Below are positions 55,466 to 64,000 of a stretch of 64,000 nucleotides of DNA, piece after piece. Position numbers and translations under genes: made by a program. The notes below the pieces were generated by a model. That model was not told the origin of the DNA, searched no databases, and was given only the letters and a program-made list of their open reading frames with translations. Positions within the stretch are counted from its first letter, which is position 1. Each line of letters starts with the position of its first letter. The stretch is from G965267425 sp965267425 (GTDB lineage Bacteria > Bacteroidota > Bacteroidia > Flavobacteriales_E > Vicingaceae), in the NCBI GenBank assembly GCA_965267425.1, contig OZ253959.1:2604001-2668000 (forward strand). The letters are read 5' to 3'.

Positions 55466-56791
55466 TTACAGGTTTTCGGGAGAAAGTTGAACAAAATTAT
55501 ACTGTTCCCAAAATTCGTCATCGATGTTATCATCGTCTATGTTCTCCATGGCTTTTGACGAAGCCTTTATTTCCTCTTCGGTAAATTCATGAACATGAAT
55601 TCTATCAATATTGGTGACAGCCAATCGAACATCCAATTCGAAATCAAAATCTAAGGCAATTTGTTTTTTTCGTTTCTCTTTGTCCATGAATATGGATATC
55701 TCGGCATTTCCTCCCGCATATGACAAACACCAGGTACCTCTGTAGAATTGATAACGAAAACTAAAGTCAGCTCTTTTTAAAGTAAAATCCAGTCCATAAA
55801 TTGCCAAGGCAGTATTAGCTAAAAATCCCAATGAAAAATGAGGCAGCCCTCTCGGGCTCAATCCAAAATCCGCAGCAACTAATGCATGGTCGTTACCATC
55901 AATGTATAACACTCCCTTGTAAAGTGATTTTTTGACCTTTTTCTTTTGATCAAAATCCACTACAATAATATCTCTGCCTTTGTATTCAATAATTCCCCGA
56001 CTGCTAAATTCATATTTTTTGTATGCACGTTTGTGCAAAAAATCAAACTCTTCATGCGGTCTTACAGGTTCGTATTGCAACAACCCATGAGGACCACCTA
56101 AAATGCTTGCTTCTCTTAAAATATCATTAAGCATGCTGTCCGATTCGGTTTTTGCTACCATTTTCCGTCTTCGACCTTTGATGATTTTTAGTTTGTCTTT
56201 TTCTTTAACCCGTTCGCCTGAATACGGCTGTTTGTAAACCTCCAGAATGGCTTCCGTCAATTTTTTACCTATTCCTTTTGGCAATTCTTCATCTACATTC
56301 TTTTTGCGACGAACATTTTGAATTTTTATCTTCCGATTGTCCAGATTGATTTGTTCACGGTAGAAGATGCTTTGCATTTCGGGTTTTTTGGAATAATTCT
56401 CAGCAATTTTTCTTTTCATTTTTTGAAGCAAATCTACCAGCGAGCTTTCTTCGTCTTCTACTGTGGTTCGCTTTAATAGAACGAACGCAGGTTCCATAAA
56501 CAACTCATGAAATATCCCGGTATCTGATGCAATTAATTCTTTCTTGATTTCCTTATATCCTATCAACGAAATGATAAGATTTTTACCTATTGATGAGGCA
56601 TTAAATTTAAACGTGAATAAGCCAGAATCGTTGGTCACAGTGCCATAGCTCGTATTTTCGAGATATATATTTACGTAAGGAATGCCTTTTTTGGTTTCGC
56701 TGTCAATGATTTTGCCTTCAATACTCAAATATTGAGCTTGGATGAACATCGGAAAAGTTAACAGGAAAGATATTATCAGACACCTCGACAT
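55466..56791 (-). CDS. Exported protein with carboxypeptidase-like regulatory domain
   Basis: 441 residues. A signal peptide (MSRCLIISFLLTFPMFIQAQ) precedes a CarboxypepD_reg-like domain (SIEGKIIDSETKKGIPYVNI, TVTNDSGLFTFKF) and a Lys-rich helical body (KRKIAENYSKKPEMQSIFYR). The C-terminal part has DUF5686-like features (RGIIEYKGRDIIVVDFDQ). It may be a surface scaffold or a transporter-less homologue of TonB-receptor plug domains. Its N-terminus differs from the receptor at 48 kb, and no transporter is nearby. Confidence 0.7.
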   Translation of the reverse strand: MSRCLIISFLLTFPMFIQAQYLSIEGKIIDSETKKGIPYVNIYLENTSYGTVTNDSGLFTFKFNASSIGKNLIISLIGYKEIKKELIASDTGIFHELFMEPAFVLLKRTTVEDEESSLVDLLQKMKRKIAENYSKKPEMQSIFYREQINLDNRKIKIQNVRRKKNVDEELPKGIGKKLTEAILEVYKQPYSGERVKEKDKLKIIKGRRRKMVAKTESDSMLNDILREASILGGPHGLLQYEPVRPHEEFDFLHKRAYKKYEFSSRGIIEYKGRDIIVVDFDQKKKVKKSLYKGVLYIDGNDHALVAADFGLSPRGLPHFSLGFLANTALAIYGLDFTLKRADFSFRYQFYRGTWCLSYAGGNAEISIFMDKEKRKKQIALDFDFELDVRLAVTNIDRIHVHEFTEEEIKASSKAMENIDDDNIDDEFWEQYNFVQLSPENL

Positions 56792-56824
56792 GAGCCAAAA
56801 GTAGGCATAACATTCCTTTCATGA

Positions 56825-58225
56825 TCAAAATCTCAACGCCATAAAAGTAATATCGTCTTTTTGGGAAGAATTTTTGATGTTTGAAGAAATCACAGATTCT
56901 ATGGCATTTCGTTGCTCAGAGAAATCCAACTCTTTTATTTTTAGGAATTGCTTTAATAACTGCTCTCGTTTGTTTCTACTATCCGATTTATTAGCAGATT
57001 CATTGATATAACCATCCGTAAGCATATAAAGGACATCACCTTTGTGCAATTTGATTCTGTGAGTCGTAAATACATTATTACCTTCTCCTACACCTAAATA
57101 AGTTCTATCCCCCTCTAAACGATATACATTGTGTGAACCTCCATTCGGTTCATTTTCTTTTGCATTTTCATGTTCACCACTTACGATGTACAATGAATTT
57201 CTTGCTCCTGAAAATTTTAACCATCCAGTACTTTGTTGGTAGGCACAAACTCCAAGACCCAACATATCTTTCAGGTTAATATCAGAGAACCTTACTGTTT
57301 CTTCTAACAATCTATCCATTTTTTCAAGAATTGCCTGCGGATCAGTCAAGCCATATTCATCAACACATCTGGTGAGTGCCGTATGAGCTAAAATGCTCAC
57401 CATGGCTCCGGGTACGCCATTGTCTGTACCATCGGCTATTGCAAAAAATACCCAATCATCTTTTTGTTCAAACCAATAGAAATCTCCAGAGACAATTTCC
57501 TTTGGTTTATTGATTATGAAGTGATCATTGACATTACCTTCAAGCAGCTTGGATGGTGGTAAAATCGCATTCTGAACTCTTTTTGCGTACAATAAACTGT
57601 CATATATGCGTTGATTTTTTTCATTGATGTATTCATACTTTTCAGACACCTTGTTTTCAAACCAATTGCGGGTATCATTTAAGATAATGCCAACAATGAT
57701 GACGGAAATCAACGAACCTGCCGTATTTAAATAGTAGATAACCAGACTTGCCAGTTCCTGGTTTCGATGAAAGTAAATTTCCTTCTTATCCATGCTATAG
57801 AACACGGCCAATACAATTACAGAAGTCAAAAACAAATAGGCATTTCTTCTGGAATCTATCATCAATACAGGGATCATGCTTAACGGGATTAGCCAGAGAA
57901 TGGAATGCAGCATATTTTCTACAATCAAATAGAAGAGCACCAAATGAGCCACAAAATAAATCATGGCCCAGTTTCTGGCGGGCATAAATTTTCCATTAAC
58001 AGACAAGTAGTAGGTATATAATCCACCTACCAATCCAATCAAATGAAAAATGCTTTTATCATAAATGCCAAAGACGATACATACCGTTAAAAAAACGATA
58101 TGTAAGAAAATAATGAGCAAGGACAATCTGTTCATTACATAACGCTTACGCGCCATCAATGGCGATTCCGATTTGGATATTCGCTCTAGCCTTTCTGTTG
58201 TAAATAATCCCCAAATTGCCATCAC
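56825..58225 (-). CDS. Membrane SpoIIE-type PP2C phosphatase (paralogue 2)
   Basis: 466 residues. Six or seven helices occupy residues ~30-185 (MNRLSLLIIFLHIVFLTVCI etc.), followed by a coiled stretch and a SpoIIE/PP2C domain from ~215: PPSKLLEGNVNDHFIINKPK, VSGDFYWFEQ, then ADGTDNGVPGAMVSILAH. This second motif is altered from the usual DCTGHGVPGA, though the metal Asp stays. Also FSGARNSLYIVSG and MLTDGYINESANKSD. Such proteins act in anti-sigma partner switching; no anti-sigma factor is adjacent. It overlaps the upstream paralogue by 4 nt. Confidence 0.86.
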   Translation of the reverse strand: MMAIWGLFTTERLERISKSESPLMARKRYVMNRLSLLIIFLHIVFLTVCIVFGIYDKSIFHLIGLVGGLYTYYLSVNGKFMPARNWAMIYFVAHLVLFYLIVENMLHSILWLIPLSMIPVLMIDSRRNAYLFLTSVIVLAVFYSMDKKEIYFHRNQELASLVIYYLNTAGSLISVIIVGIILNDTRNWFENKVSEKYEYINEKNQRIYDSLLYAKRVQNAILPPSKLLEGNVNDHFIINKPKEIVSGDFYWFEQKDDWVFFAIADGTDNGVPGAMVSILAHTALTRCVDEYGLTDPQAILEKMDRLLEETVRFSDINLKDMLGLGVCAYQQSTGWLKFSGARNSLYIVSGEHENAKENEPNGGSHNVYRLEGDRTYLGVGEGNNVFTTHRIKLHKGDVLYMLTDGYINESANKSDSRNKREQLLKQFLKIKELDFSEQRNAIESVISSNIKNSSQKDDITFMALRF

Positions 58226-59625
58226 GTAATTCTAATTCCTATTACACATATGTCATCAACCTGTTCTTCTTCTCCTTTCCAATCTTCATGCACATGCTTT
58301 AATATACTTTTCTGTGCTTCCATGTTCTGATCCTGAATAGAAAGCAACAGATTTTTAAAACTGCTGGACATAAATTTTCGGTTGTATTTACCTCCAAATT
58401 GATCGGCATAACCATCTGAGAATAAATAAAACGTATCTCCTTTTATCAACGACATTGTATGAGTTGTAAATACATGATCATCAATGGGCTCTCCAATTGG
58501 ACATCTGTCCGCTTTGATTTCATAAAAATTGTAGTCCCATCCGGTCAACTGCAAGGTTCCTTCCATAAACTCATGTTCCTTCCTCCTCAGGAAAAATAAA
58601 TTGTTATTTGCTCCGGCAAACTGCAACTGCTTTCTGGATAAATCCAGAACACAAATAGACATGTCCATGCCTCCTAACATTTCATTGTCTTCCTTTCTAA
58701 GTCTTGATTGAATAATGGAAGTCATCTTGTCTAAGATCAATCCGGCGTCATCCAATCTATAGTCGAATACACATGTGTTTAATGCCTGGTGACCCAAAAA
58801 ACTCACCAACGCTCCTGGTACGCCATGGCCAGTGCAATCTACTGCAGAGACAATGACCTTACTACCCACCTGTTCCAACCAATAAAAATCTCCCGAAACA
58901 ATGTCCTTTGGACGATAAAACACAAAGCTTTCAGGCAACTTTTCCTCGAGTCTTTTGGTAGGTGGCAAAAAATTGAACTGTATGGCACTGGCATATTTAA
59001 GTGTCTGTTCAATTTTTTGGTTTTTTTCAACACTTCTTTTATTCAACTTAATTAATCGAGAAATTTTTTTGTCCGCAGAAAATCGTAACTGAAAATTGAA
59101 AACGATGTATAAAATCAAAATGGTGGCTATGTTCAGTTGATATAAAAATGTCAAGTCACTGCCTGCCGACATGAAATAAAGGGGCGTTGTCAGCGGAAAC
59201 AAATCGATAATTAGGAAGACACATACTATAAAACCACCATAGACAAACGCCATCTTTCTGGAATTAAATAATATAAGGGGTAAAACGGCAAGAGGAATTA
59301 ATCCATAATTGGCTCCCAATCTAATTCCCAGAATCAACGAGACAAATCCGACAATGGTCAAAAGAACCATGATTAAATAATGTCTGGAAAGGTTGTATCG
59401 TTTGAGATGATTAAAATAAAAAGTTAACAACACAGAAGCTGCCATTAAAAAAATGATGAGCAAAAACAAGGTTGGAACAAATAACAGGGCAATTGGGATG
59501 TACAGAAGGAATGTCAAAAACGCTACACCTGTCATTCGATTCGTCAGGACAATGGAGCGATACAATTCAGATGACATGCGGCGATTGACACCAATTTCCG
59601 AAATAGTATTCCAAAATCTCTTCAT
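58222..59625 (-). CDS. Membrane SpoIIE-type PP2C phosphatase (paralogue 1)
   Basis: 467 residues. N-terminal membrane block of about six or seven helices (TGVAFLTFLLYIPIALLFVP, LIIFLMAASVLLTFYFNHLK), a short linker, then PP2C: FLPPTKRLEEKLPESFVFYR, VSGDFYWLEQ, the intact SAVDCTGHGVPGALVSFLGH and FAGANNNLFFLRR, YLFSDGYADQFGG. Same architecture as its downstream neighbour, so the pair probably arose by duplication. The stop overlaps the next ATG by 4 nt, indicating coupled expression. Confidence 0.88.
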   Translation of the reverse strand: MKRFWNTISEIGVNRRMSSELYRSIVLTNRMTGVAFLTFLLYIPIALLFVPTLFLLIIFLMAASVLLTFYFNHLKRYNLSRHYLIMVLLTIVGFVSLILGIRLGANYGLIPLAVLPLILFNSRKMAFVYGGFIVCVFLIIDLFPLTTPLYFMSAGSDLTFLYQLNIATILILYIVFNFQLRFSADKKISRLIKLNKRSVEKNQKIEQTLKYASAIQFNFLPPTKRLEEKLPESFVFYRPKDIVSGDFYWLEQVGSKVIVSAVDCTGHGVPGALVSFLGHQALNTCVFDYRLDDAGLILDKMTSIIQSRLRKEDNEMLGGMDMSICVLDLSRKQLQFAGANNNLFFLRRKEHEFMEGTLQLTGWDYNFYEIKADRCPIGEPIDDHVFTTHTMSLIKGDTFYLFSDGYADQFGGKYNRKFMSSSFKNLLLSIQDQNMEAQKSILKHVHEDWKGEEEQVDDICVIGIRIT

Positions 59626-59904
59626 CTTCTACTCATTTGCCTAAAGCCAAGAATAATGACAAGAAGAATGAACGCGAATCAAAGCCTTCTCATAATACAT
59701 TTCAATGCACTACAAAAATGCAACTATTGATTGAAATCTTACTTGCGCAACTAGGCTATGGCAATAGCTAAGATGGTTAATCTGCATCACTATTGCAATC
59801 TATCCGTCTTTTTTTCGACAGGCCTTGATATTTAGAAGATAGAACTGATAAATACTGAAAGGAAATTTGTTTTATTTGTGCATTGTGTTACCAAAAAGAA
59901 CATT

Positions 59905-60549
59905 GTGGTTCAGGTTCAGTCTTTTACATTTAACCCTTTTCAAGAGAATACATTTGTGTTGTGGGATTCATCCCAAGAGTGCATTATAATAGATGCCGGA
60001 TGTTTTGGATCTACAGAAAATAATGAACTGAAGGATTTCATCCATCAAAAGAATTTGACTCCTGTTCAACTCTTAAACACACATGCCCATGTTGATCACG
60101 TCTTAGGCAATGAATTTGTTAATGACACTTATCAACTAAGGACATGGATGCACAAAGATGAACTTCCTATTCTCAATAGTGTCAAAGATCATGCAATGCT
60201 GTTTGGTATGCAGGTGGAATCTCCTCCAGAACCTGAAGGATTTCTGAGTGAGGAAGATACCATTCGATTTGGGAGTACTGAATTGAGAATTATATTGGTT
60301 CCGGGTCATTCTCCCGGACATTTGGCTTTTATTTCGGATGAGCAAAAATTTGTGATTGGCGGTGATGTACTGTTTCGCGGAAGCATTGGAAGAACAGATT
60401 TACCCGGAGGGAACTTTGACCAATTGAAAGATAGCATACTGACTAAATTTTACACACTCGATGAATCGTATAAGGTGTATTGCGGTCACGGTCCCGAAAC
60501 CACTATAGGTTCAGAAAAGTATAATAATCCGTTTGTTTCCGTCAGCTGA
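59905..60549 (+). CDS. MBL-fold metallo-hydrolase (glyoxalase II-like)
   Basis: About 214 residues from GTG 59905; a GTG at 59878 would add 9. The metal ligands are intact: LLNTHAHVDHVLGNEFV (HxHxDH), LVPGHSPGHLAFISDE (His), GGDVLFRGSIGRTDLPGGNF (Asp) and YCGHGPETTIGSEKYNN (His). This is the hydroxyacylglutathione hydrolase-like subgroup, which uses a thioester or similar substrate; the exact one is not determinable. Convergent with the 99-residue gene, stops adjoining. Confidence 0.9.
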   Translation: MVQVQSFTFNPFQENTFVLWDSSQECIIIDAGCFGSTENNELKDFIHQKNLTPVQLLNTHAHVDHVLGNEFVNDTYQLRTWMHKDELPILNSVKDHAMLFGMQVESPPEPEGFLSEEDTIRFGSTELRIILVPGHSPGHLAFISDEQKFVIGGDVLFRGSIGRTDLPGGNFDQLKDSILTKFYTLDESYKVYCGHGPETTIGSEKYNNPFVSVS

Positions 60550-60849
60550 TCAAGGAAATGCAACTCTGTAGATTCTGCAAATCGGAATCTTCACTCCATA
60601 TTTCAGAACAACTTCATCATTGGTTATGTTCCAGATGGTGGTTTCCACTCTTTTCTTTCCAATTTTATCTGCAAACATGATACGCACCTTATAATGCGCC
60701 ATATCTCCCAGTTCATGGGCACTTTTAAGGTCAGTAAGTCTTTTGGTAATTTGATTAGGTGCAGACAAAACTTCTTCTTGGGGAAAACTGAGTTCCGAAA
60801 TTTTTTCCTTGTCAATCAACAACGGTGTATTGGTGACTAATTGTCCCAT
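60550..60849 (-). CDS. Conserved-looking small cytosolic protein
   Basis: 99 residues, no signal peptide or membrane segment. An N-terminal part (MGQLVTNTPLLIDKEKISEL) and a beta-rich C-terminal part (HYKVRIMFADKIGKKRVETT, DEVVLKYGVKIPICRIYRVA). I recognise no family. Convergent with the MBL hydrolase, and spaced 76 bp from the barrel gene that lies upstream. Confidence 0.6.
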   Translation of the reverse strand: MGQLVTNTPLLIDKEKISELSFPQEEVLSAPNQITKRLTDLKSAHELGDMAHYKVRIMFADKIGKKRVETTIWNITNDEVVLKYGVKIPICRIYRVAFP

Positions 60850-60925
60850 TAGAAGAAAATTTCAAGTGACTAAGACATACTTCTAATTTACGAAAAAATC
60901 AATCGAGTTCAGAATAGAACAGCAT

Positions 60926-61822
60926 TTAATTTGCTCCATTCTTTGGAGGAGATATAGCTCCATCGGGAATTGGTACATTACAATCCTCATTTAGCTTTCT
61001 TAATAACATTACCCGAATGCTAATAATGAGTGGTTGTTGCATGGAATTGAAATTTGGGATTCCCGGCAGCCATTCATTAAATGGCAGTGCTGTTAATAAA
61101 GGGGTTTCAATTGAAGGAATAACCAGAAGACTCGGGCTTGCCTTCCAACCAATTCCCAAGCGATAATGCAATTGCAAAACTGCATTGTCAAAATTCTTCG
61201 GTTCACTTCCTGGGAAAGCGATATAATCGGTTCGAGTGCTTGAAAAGGCATAATCAAAATTCAAACCCAGTGAATGTTGTGTAAATCCATACCTGGAAAA
61301 ATGCCGGTGATGTGTGGCATTGATTTCTACCGTAGCATTGTTTATCTGATATTCATAAGAACGGTCAACATTAAATCCAAAATCAGGAGCAGCTTCTATT
61401 CTTCCTGCAAACGTCTCATTTCCACTGAATCTTTTGTAAGCTACTCCACCATCAATAAAATGAATCCAGGAAGCTCGGGCAAAAGAATGATACCAACCCG
61501 CAGCAATATAAAAACCCATTTTGTCTCCAGCTGTGGATTCAAAAGAATACATTGTATCATTCAATGTTTCATCTCCAGTTTCTTTTCCATAAGAAATCAT
61601 GCGCGTAATACCAACGGCTGCCCAAGGTCCTCCCAAACGGTAATTAGGGTCTAATGGGAACACATCCGTACTGTTTCGTTTCAACGTTGAACTGGAAGAT
61701 CTGTAGTTGGATTTCGCTCCACCATATTTTTTTCCTTTCGCACGATACTTTTGATATTGAGCCGAAGAAGCTAAAACGGCGCAAACCATTCCAAAAAATA
61801 ATATATTTCTTATTGCCTTCAA
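60926..61822 (-). CDS. Predicted outer-membrane barrel-like protein
   Basis: 298 residues. Signal peptide (MKAIRNILFFGMVCAVLASS, cleavage near AQY). A basic linker (about 21-55) is followed by alternating aromatic/Gly strands (GGPWAAVGITRMISYGKETG, FYIAAGWYHSFARASWIHFI, AVLQLHYRLGIGWKASPSLL) that suggest a small barrel. The C-terminal tail after ISIRVMLLRKL is hydrophilic, without a terminal Phe, so the barrel call is tentative. Confidence 0.62.
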   Translation of the reverse strand: MKAIRNILFFGMVCAVLASSAQYQKYRAKGKKYGGAKSNYRSSSSTLKRNSTDVFPLDPNYRLGGPWAAVGITRMISYGKETGDETLNDTMYSFESTAGDKMGFYIAAGWYHSFARASWIHFIDGGVAYKRFSGNETFAGRIEAAPDFGFNVDRSYEYQINNATVEINATHHRHFSRYGFTQHSLGLNFDYAFSSTRTDYIAFPGSEPKNFDNAVLQLHYRLGIGWKASPSLLVIPSIETPLLTALPFNEWLPGIPNFNSMQQPLIISIRVMLLRKLNEDCNVPIPDGAISPPKNGAN

Positions 61823-61832
61823 ATCAAGGATA

Positions 61833-63098
61833 TTATGCCAATGATTCCTTTAAAATTAAACCAAATTTATATACATCCTGAAAGGAATTGTACAATGGAA
61901 CGGGAGCCATTCGAATCACATTGGGTTCACGCCAATCAGCGATAACACCTCGTTCGGTTAACTTATTAAATAATTCTACACCTGTATTGTGGGTCAGCAC
62001 ACTCAATTGACAACCCCTTTGCTTTGAATCTTTTGGTGTTATTATTTCAAATGATGCCCCTGTTTCTTCAGCTACATGGGAAATCACAAACTCTAAATAA
62101 TTGGTTAACTCATGACTTTTTGCTGTCAATTTATCCATTCCTGCTTCCATGAATATATCCAATGACTTTTTATAAACAGCCATTGAAAATACCGGGGCAT
62201 TGCTTAACTGCCAACTATCTGCACCTTTAATGGGAATAAATCCCTTTTCCATTTTAAAACGCGTTTTTGGGTCATTTCCCCACCAACCAGCATACCTCGG
62301 AACAGAGGCATCATTTCCATTTTTTTCATGAATGAAAATTCCCGAAACACTTCCTGGACCAGAATTTAAATACTTGTAGGAACACCAGGCAGCAAAATCC
62401 ACTCCCCAATCATGTAATTTCAATTGAATGTTGCCCGCTCCGTGTGCCAAATCAAATCCAACTTTAGCGCCAACATGGTGACCAGCTTGCGTTATGGATT
62501 CCATATCAAATACCTGCCCCGTATAATAATTTACCCCACCAATCATTATCAACGCAAGTTCGTCTCCTAATTCCTCAATTCTAGCAATGACATCTTCATG
62601 CCGAATAGTGTGTTCCCCGTCGCGTGGGTAAAGCTCTACAATACAATCATCTGGATCTAATCCTCTTGATTTGACATGCGTTTCCAACGCATATTGATCA
62701 CTTGGAAATGCTTTTGCTTCACACAGAATCTTATTTCGCTTTCCAGTAGGTTGATAAAAAGATACCAGCAACAAATGAAGATTGACGGTCAATCCATTCA
62801 TAGCAGTTACTTCACTTGGTTTGGCTCCTACTAATTCAGCAGAGGGAGATTTGAATGCCTCATGGTATGAAAACCATGGATTTTTAGCTTCAAAATGACC
62901 TTCAACGCCAAATTCTGCCCAATCGTCCAATTCCTGGTTTAATGCTTCTTTTGCTGTAACGGGTTGAAGTCCTAAAGAGTTTCCAGTAAAATAAATGACA
63001 TCTTCACCATTGTGCTGAGGAAAAATGAACCGATTTCTAAATTTTGCCAGCTCATCCTGACCGTCCATTTTTTCAGCAAAATCTTTTGAAAACTCCAT
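61833..63098 (-). CDS. kynU: Kynureninase
   Basis: PLP enzyme that cleaves L-kynurenine to anthranilate and alanine in tryptophan breakdown. 421 residues. Motifs: IYFTGNSLGLQPVTAKEALN, AMNGLTVNLHLLLVSFYQPT, FDLAHGAGNIQLKLHDWG (Asp for the PLP ring) and the PLP Lys in CSYKYLNSGPGSVSG; the end has GVIADWREPNVIRMAPVPLY. No other kynurenine-pathway gene is within the window. Standalone leftward gene, 10 bp from the barrel gene downstream. Confidence 0.95.
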   Translation of the reverse strand: MEFSKDFAEKMDGQDELAKFRNRFIFPQHNGEDVIYFTGNSLGLQPVTAKEALNQELDDWAEFGVEGHFEAKNPWFSYHEAFKSPSAELVGAKPSEVTAMNGLTVNLHLLLVSFYQPTGKRNKILCEAKAFPSDQYALETHVKSRGLDPDDCIVELYPRDGEHTIRHEDVIARIEELGDELALIMIGGVNYYTGQVFDMESITQAGHHVGAKVGFDLAHGAGNIQLKLHDWGVDFAAWCSYKYLNSGPGSVSGIFIHEKNGNDASVPRYAGWWGNDPKTRFKMEKGFIPIKGADSWQLSNAPVFSMAVYKKSLDIFMEAGMDKLTAKSHELTNYLEFVISHVAEETGASFEIITPKDSKQRGCQLSVLTHNTGVELFNKLTERGVIADWREPNVIRMAPVPLYNSFQDVYKFGLILKESLA

Positions 63099-63163
63099 GT
63101 TGTATAATTTGCAGCTAAGTTACATATAGCAAGTTATTCCATCAATCCTACCTACAAAGGTTT

Positions 63164-64000
63164 TCAACAATACGTTAAAATGGTAAATAACGAATAAAAC
63201 ACAATGGTAGATTCTACCAATCCCGTATAGAAAAGTTCCTTTCTCTTCTGTCCGGAAAGTGAAATGACCATTCCAGAAACCAAGAATGAAACTAGAGTTG
63301 CAACAAAAAGAAGCGTCGAATAATTCCCTAGACTGTATTGAAAGCTAGCAATCATTGACACGACAAACAACAGGATATATGCCAATTTTTTTGAACCGTT
63401 AATCCCAAATGTAGTCACCAGAGTTTTTAACTTATCCTTTTGGTCATATTGAATATCTCGAATATCGAAGGGTAAAGTGATAGCCAGAATGAATAAAAAT
63501 CGAATGAAGGATTCATACATCAATGCATCCATTTTCACGATTTGAACAGATGAAAATACAGGTACCCATAAGGTAATAATGGTCCATACCATGCTGATTA
63601 GAAAAATCTTGGCAAATTGAATGCTTCTCAGATTCAATTTCACTCCCTTGATCACAAAGTTTGAAGAATAAAACAGCGATATGAAGGCAGAGATGGCAAG
63701 AAATGGCCAGGTCCTTGGAAGAATGAAATATGAAAAATACAATGTTAAAATACATGATATGGCAGTTAAATTTCTGAGCCACATTTTATGGGTAAGCATC
63801 CACTGCATTCGATGACTTAATTCATGGATTTCAGGTTTTTTGAGCCTGAATATGCGTTGAAAATTATAGGCAGAAAGTGTTGCGAAAAATGCAAATCCGA
63901 TGATAGGCCAGTCTATTCTTCCCAGGTCTAACAAATAAAAGCTCTGAGCTGTTAATGAAGCTACACAGAGCGAAACCCAAATATTGGAATAAACCACATG
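63164..64000 (-). CDS. UbiA-like membrane protein (5' end outside window)
   Basis: About 278 residues read to the window edge; the true start is beyond base 64000. It has about eight or nine hydrophobic helices. The second UbiA Asp-rich motif is present (ITLPFDIRDIQYDQKDKLKT, then LVTTFGINGSK), but the first, normally NDxxDxxxD, is replaced by SAYNFQRIFRLKKPE. It may therefore be a non-catalytic or altered prenyltransferase relative. Such proteins are common in Bacteroidota with unknown function. Leftward, upstream of kynU by 65 bp. Confidence 0.72.
   Translation of the reverse strand, partial: HVVYSNIWVSLCVASLTAQSFYLLDLGRIDWPIIGFAFFATLSAYNFQRIFRLKKPEIHELSHRMQWMLTHKMWLRNLTAISCILTLYFSYFILPRTWPFLAISAFISLFYSSNFVIKGVKLNLRSIQFAKIFLISMVWTIITLWVPVFSSVQIVKMDALMYESFIRFLFILAITLPFDIRDIQYDQKDKLKTLVTTFGINGSKKLAYILLFVVSMIASFQYSLGNYSTLLFVATLVSFLVSGMVISLSGQKRKELFYTGLVESTIVFYSLFTILTYC

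Noticed and set aside
59626..59877. Gap between the phosphatase and the MBL hydrolase
   Set aside because: Read on both strands; I found no coding frame, repeat or clear promoter beyond AT-rich sequence.

Overview
The window is AT-rich, gene-dense chromosomal DNA of a gliding-type member of the Bacteroidota, probably Flavobacteriales. The evidence is the type IX secretion (T9SS) translocon gene sprA beside ruvA and a malic enzyme gene, two secreted proteins with T9SS C-terminal sorting domains, a DUF6029/Omp28 cluster, a TonB receptor with a carboxypeptidase-like N-terminal domain, and many promoters of the Bacteroidota type (TTG, 19-20 bp, TAnnTTTG). Family and genus cannot be fixed from the sequence alone. 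There is no rRNA, CRISPR array, phage or insertion sequence. The single tRNA is an initiator tRNA.

Layout. 1-9 kb: sprA (its 3' end lies outside the window), ruvA and maeB in one leftward operon. 9-14.5 kb: a sirtuin, a T9SS cargo protein, then a rightward envelope cluster (TlpA-like thioredoxin, DUF6029 barrel, Omp28 lipoprotein, outer-membrane barrel). 14.5-21.6 kb: recQ, and a leftward run paaN-rsmI-DAHP synthase/chorismate mutase-recJ. 21.8-26.8 kb: a FISUMP surface protein and phenylacetate genes; paaE is split by a single-base frameshift, and paaG-paaH run rightward. 26.8-36.6 kb: housekeeping and envelope genes (NRDE, DUF2461, DUF4399, SnoaL-like, gatC, plsC, trpS) and two adjoining amidohydrolase genes holding three amidohydrolase modules, of which only one keeps the N-terminal HxH metal motif. 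36.6-40.8 kb: a four-helix membrane protein, hflX, then der and era leftward.

40.9-41.5 kb: the initiator tRNA is followed by three tandem copies of a ~177-bp unit. Each copy begins with the last 14 bases of the tRNA and the tRNA terminator, and a fourth copy is partial. This is the most unusual structure in the window. 41.5-50.2 kb: a lipoprotein with a DMF-amidase-like domain, a CPA-type antiporter, a gene remnant, a lipoprotein, an unlisted 41-codon ORF between hairpin terminators, and a TonB-dependent receptor divergent from a LytS/LytTR two-component system. 50.2-64 kb: a T9SS cargo protein, a large MscS channel, a secreted nuclease-like protein, two tandem SpoIIE-type phosphatases, an MBL-fold hydrolase, a barrel protein, kynureninase and a UbiA-like membrane protein cut by the window end.

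Functional themes are protein secretion and surface display, envelope redox and barrel proteins, aromatic catabolism (phenylacetate; kynurenine), and GTPases of ribosome biogenesis. Many convergent genes meet tail to tail with gaps of 0-5 bp or small overlaps and no hairpin between them. Three candidate leaderless promoters lie within 8 bp of their start codons.
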